Positions 60,861-64,000 of a DNA stretch of 64,000 nt are shown in pieces; positions within the stretch are counted from its first letter, which is position 1; every line of letters begins with the position of its first letter. The notes beneath the pieces were generated by a model. The model ran no database searches. It was not told the DNA's origin and saw nothing but the letters and a program-made list of their open reading frames with translations. Position numbers and translations under genes: made by a program. This stretch comes from Diospyros lotus (taxonomy: Eukaryota > Streptophyta > Magnoliopsida > Ericales > Ebenaceae): contig NC_068352.1 in assembly GCF_014633365.1 (NCBI RefSeq), forward strand, positions 7,974,358-8,038,357. The letters run 5' to 3'.

Positions 60861-61206
60861 CATCAGGGTAAATTGTTCTGGTCCTTTCTATCACTTGATG
60901 CGAAATGTTACAGGTGATATCAGAGTCGACCCTTGGAGAAGGCCGTCCAATGAGGGCGGGGAGTGGCGCCGGAGAGTGAGGCTTGATTAAGGAGTGGCTC
61001 CTGACAGGCTTCTAGGATGGCAGCCTCCAAAGGAGAGAAGGTCTGGGACTAGTTGTAAGGTCGCATGACGAGGACGTCATGTGCTCAACCGGGGGGGGGG
61101 GAGAATGTAATACCCCGAGAGCCCAGAAGAGGATAGTATATATCGAGGATAAGTAAGGAAGGAAACAACACCAGCTGGATACCTTTCGGGTTGAATGTGG
61201 ACAAAG

Positions 61207-61280
61207 AACTCCGGGGTTAAGCGTGCTTGAGCTAGGAAAGCTCAAGGATGGGTGACCCCCTGGGAAGTTCGCGTAGGCCT
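61207..61280 (+). ncRNA. 5S rRNA-derived domain in Cassandra-2 right LTR
   Basis: GAACTCCGGGGTTAAGCGTG then CTTGAGC, and GGATGGGTGACCCCCTGGG then AAGT. The promoter-box words are well kept. Confidence 0.87.
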
Positions 61281-62436
61281 ATCAGGGTAAGTTGTTCCGA
61301 TCCTTCCTATCGCTTGATGCGGGATGTTATAATATATATATATATATATGAATGAGCCCTTAGATTTCTTGATGAAAGTCTTATTCTTAAATGTTAAGAA
61401 TATGTGACAACGATTTTCGGATTAAGAATTTCTTAAAGTGATTCTCAGTCCCTTGGATTTCTCAGAAAAAGGGTTATGATTAATCTATTATGGACTGGTA
61501 CATGAGTTTCTACCTTTGATTAGTATGAAATATTAATGATAAAGGATGGTGAGTCACATACCATAATCCATGAGATGGATATAGTGGACATGTGGGTAGC
61601 TGTTAGTTGAACATTTACTGAATGTGATGTAAGTGATATATCACATGGCTGAGAGGATCTATGATTTGTCACTGGCTTCAGTTGTGTTATTGGTCCTTAG
61701 ACTGAAGGTAACACAATTATCTTGTATGTTGGTATCTAAGATTTGGCATTGCTAAGAACCGCCAGGTTACCTCGGTGGGAGATGCATTGTGGGGCCTCTA
61801 TGCAGTAGCGTATGGAGGCAAGTGATTGCTTTTGGGATCCATTGACCTTCAGCGTGAGATGAACATCCTATGCGATCAGTGGTGGTCGTGGTTATATAAA
61901 CCCCTAACCAAGGTACACATGATTGGAAAGGTGTTTTCAATGTAGGAAAGAGTTTCGATGTGTCATCTCTATCACACCACACTAGATCTTGCCATAGCTA
62001 TTGAGATAATGAGTTTGATAAATCCATGACTCTTACTCGATCGAGATGTTAATTGATGGAGGGATTATAGTACATGGGAATTGAAAGCCCAAATAGGTTC
62101 TCTTGAAGTATGACTTTATTACTAGTAGGATCGCCCTAGCATAATACTAGTTGTCACTCAGGGTCTTTCAAGGTACATCGGGGAGATGGAGAGATCTTCA
62201 TTATAGACCAAAGTGTTCGACGTGTCCTGGTTGCTGCTTAGTGGTGAACCTAGAAGGTCACATGCATATCCGAGTGTAATGGGTGATTAAGGGATTAAAG
62301 TTGTAATCATTATTAAAAGTTAATGATGGCACAGTTAAGTTTTAATGGATCAGATTCAAATTAAATGGAGCAATTGTGAAGAGTTGGCAGGTAAGCTGTT
62401 AAGAGTTACCCTAGTTTCATTATGAGATAGTGAAAG

Positions 62437-64000
62437 TGTAGCGACCCGTAAAATGTAATTTAATTTAATTTTTTGGTTATTGTGTTAATTTAATTTAAAT
62501 AGAGTAATAATTTATCTTGTTGGCATTAATAATAATAATTTTGGATGTTTTAAGGAAATATAAAATTAGGGTAATTAATTATTTTTATTCTAGAATATTT
62601 ATGGGAATAGGAAAAAAATTGAAATAAATTAAATTGTGAGATTTTTACGAGTTTCGGGTGTTAGTGTAAATATTAAAGAGGGCTGGAGTGTGAATTTCAA
62701 AAGATGGGGGGGCGTTGGTGTGATTTCTTTAAAAGGAACCAGGGGTCCCTTTAAATTTAATGGGTCGCGCTATATGATTGAAGGAGCTAGCTGGCGCAGG
62801 TGGCACGCGGGCGTGTGGGGGCAGGCGAGGTCACGGGTTCGATCCGTGGGGTGTGCGCGCGAGGCCATGAATTTGGATGATTTTTAATCTTGGGTGTCCC
62901 AAAATGACGCCGTTTTGGGCTTGAGGCGGTGGCCTCCCAGCAGCAGCCACATGGCCGCATTTTGTCCGCTTGTTTTGGCCAATTTAAGGCCTAATTCTGG
63001 CCCATTTTTTTACAGCAAATGACGCAGTAAGCAGTGGAGATTAAATTTAGTGAAGAAGAGCTCGAACCAACACCGAAAATGGAGGCAAATGGCAGAAAAT
63101 AGGGCTTTAATCAACTTTAAGTGAGGATTTAATTAGCCTAGTAAGAAGAGAACCTAGTAATAAATATTCTGTACGGTTGGAATTTCGTTTAGAGGCCAAT
63201 TTTATTAATTTTGACAAATTATTGGGGTGTTGCAATTTGTATAATTTTTACCGCTTTGGGGCAGAACAAGACTAAGAATATCTTCGTTAAGGCAAGTTCT
63301 TTATTCCCTTTGCGACGTCCCTTTCATTGTTAATTTATTTACCTTCCCTTTGTCTGTTTCGGCCCGTTTATTAATTATGAAATTTTGAGTTGTTTGGTTT
63401 AAATTTAATTTATTAAGCTGGCTTCGAGGATTATATTTGTTGATTGCCTACGGGGGTTTGTGCCACCCCCATGTCTGTGGGAATGATGTCGTACTCACTC
63501 CGGGATTAGGTTCTTAGATTATGGACTCGTGGTTATCAGTAGGCTAGAGCTGTTGGGCAGTGGGGTCAAGGGTCGGTTGTGTAGTGACATTGGAGTGGCT
63601 ATGGTACGGTCCTTCTTAGGCTGTCGGTCAGACACTCCTAGCCACTGACCTTCGACCGATGCCATGCACTGCTAACTAGCTCTGCTGTTATATGGTTATA
63701 GCATGACTAATTATATTTTATTTTTGTTGCATGGTTTGGTATGCACATGGGTATGGGCTGCATGTTGGGGTTTCCATGATCTAGTTATGCTTGGCTACGA
63801 ACATCCTAGTGTTGTTAGTTGCATCTGGCACGAGTATATGCAGCGCGTGTGATTTACTATGTGGGCGAAGCATCTGCCTGATGCCTAGATGTATGGGTGC
63901 CAGTGTATCTAGTTGATCCTTAATATGCCTTGCATTTTATGTGCGCATTACATGGTTACGATATGTACAGTGGTCTTGGACAGGAGTACCGTTCCAAGGG
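62437..64000 (+). mobile_element. Start of a gypsy-type LTR (family K), cut by the window edge
   Basis: Begins TGTAGCGACCCG, a variant of the TGTAACGACCC start of long gypsy LTRs, after GAAAG (62432-62436). The undisturbed site is at 16022-16026. It contains a tRNA-like stretch at 62790-62860. Further in it is GC-richer than its surroundings. No coding sequence recognised. Its 3' end and internal domain, if any, lie beyond the window. Confidence 0.7.
62790..62860 (+). other. tRNA-like (Pol III box-like) stretch in LTR K
   Basis: TGGCGCAGGTGG (62791-62802) fits the A-box pattern, and GGTTCGATCC (62834-62843) is near the B-box pattern but one base short. CACGG..CCGTG around it makes a small T-arm-like hairpin. 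No full cloverleaf is seen. Confidence 0.4.

Larger units (their letters stand above)
60687..61331 (+). mobile_element. Cassandra TRIM retrotransposon, copy 2
   Basis: A 645 bp element. LTRs are at 60687-60912 and 61106-61331 (226 bp each). The PBS is decayed (TGATATCAGAGTC, from 60915). The polypurine tract before the second LTR is a run of 11 G then AGAA. The last base pair of the right LTR is TA instead of CA. It inserted in an AT/TG microsatellite, so the target duplication is obscured. The empty site is at 14939-14962 in unit 1. 5S rRNA-derived domains sit in both LTRs. Confidence 0.92.
33968..62436 (+). repeat. Segmental duplication, unit 2
   Basis: Second copy of the unit at 733-16026, same orientation, about 33 kb downstream. 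It is longer because it holds a gag-only gypsy element, fuller versions of the nested solo LTRs, a 7.2 kb copia element and Cassandra-2. The match stops at 62436 because a gypsy-type LTR begins at 62437. The undisturbed sequence at that point is seen at 16020-16035. Confidence 0.85.
60531..62436 (+). mobile_element. Copia 3' LTR, unit 2, interrupted
   Basis: Starts TGTTAGTGTTAGTGCCCTTA. Cassandra-2 splits it at an AT microsatellite, and the LTR at 62437 cuts it. Counterpart of 14849-16026. Non-coding. Confidence 0.65.

Noticed and set aside
62790..62860. A tRNA gene
   Set aside because: Only A- and B-box-like words are present. The B box is one base short, and no acceptor or anticodon stem can be drawn.

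Overview
The window is plant nuclear DNA made almost entirely of nested transposable elements. I recognise no host gene, no functional rRNA or tRNA gene, no organelle insertion and no CRISPR array. The evidence for a plant is the set of families: Ty1/copia elements of SIRE-, Tork- and Angela-like types, long Ty3/gypsy-type solo LTRs beginning TGTAAC/TGTAAT and ending TTACA, two Cassandra TRIM elements with a 5S rRNA-derived domain, a CACTA end and a MITE. A eudicot is my guess, not something shown. Every coding stretch is a relic with stops, frame breaks or truncations.

The large-scale layout is a direct segmental duplication with an offset of about 33 kb. Unit 1 starts at 733 and its duplicated part can be followed to 16026. 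Unit 2 starts at 33968 and can be followed to 62436. Both carry the end of the same solo LTR at the same point of a SIRE-like gag, the same MITE in that gag, the tails of the same nested solo LTRs, the same CACTA end and the same head-to-head copia pol fragments. Later insertions occur in only one unit, and the other unit then shows the empty site. In unit 1 these are the LTR at 1-732, the solo LTR at 7454-9841 and Cassandra-1. In unit 2 they are the copia element at 49027-56245, the Angela-type solo LTR inside it, Cassandra-2 and the LTR starting at 62437.

Region by region: 1-3784 holds LTR ends, a SIRE-like gag relic and its LTR. 3785-6375 holds tails of two nested solo LTRs. 6376-9841 is SIRE LTR with a solo LTR in it. 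9842-16990 holds rearranged copia sequence, a CACTA end, Cassandra-1, an RNase H relic and a plus-strand LTR. 17000-22300 holds copia fragments in long inverted repeats and unassigned AT-rich DNA. 22300-27140 is a copia RNase H relic split by a solo LTR, then a truncated LTR. 27300-35957 is a SIRE-like pol and gag split by a 3.76 kb solo LTR. 35958-49026 is the SIRE LTR holding a solo LTR, which itself holds a gag-only gypsy element (38230-43836) and another solo LTR (43917-46982). 49027-56245 is a complete but dead copia element containing an Angela-type solo LTR. 56251-62436 is the second copy of the CACTA/copia region with Cassandra-2. 62437-64000 is the start of another gypsy-type LTR.

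Nothing here forms an operon or pathway. The functional content is retroelement machinery (gag, protease, integrase, reverse transcriptase, RNase H) and its cis signals (LTR promoters, primer-binding sites, polypurine tracts, target-site duplications), plus repeat arrays carried inside LTRs. Identities, element families and boundaries were judged by eye from the sequence; no alignment or database search was run.
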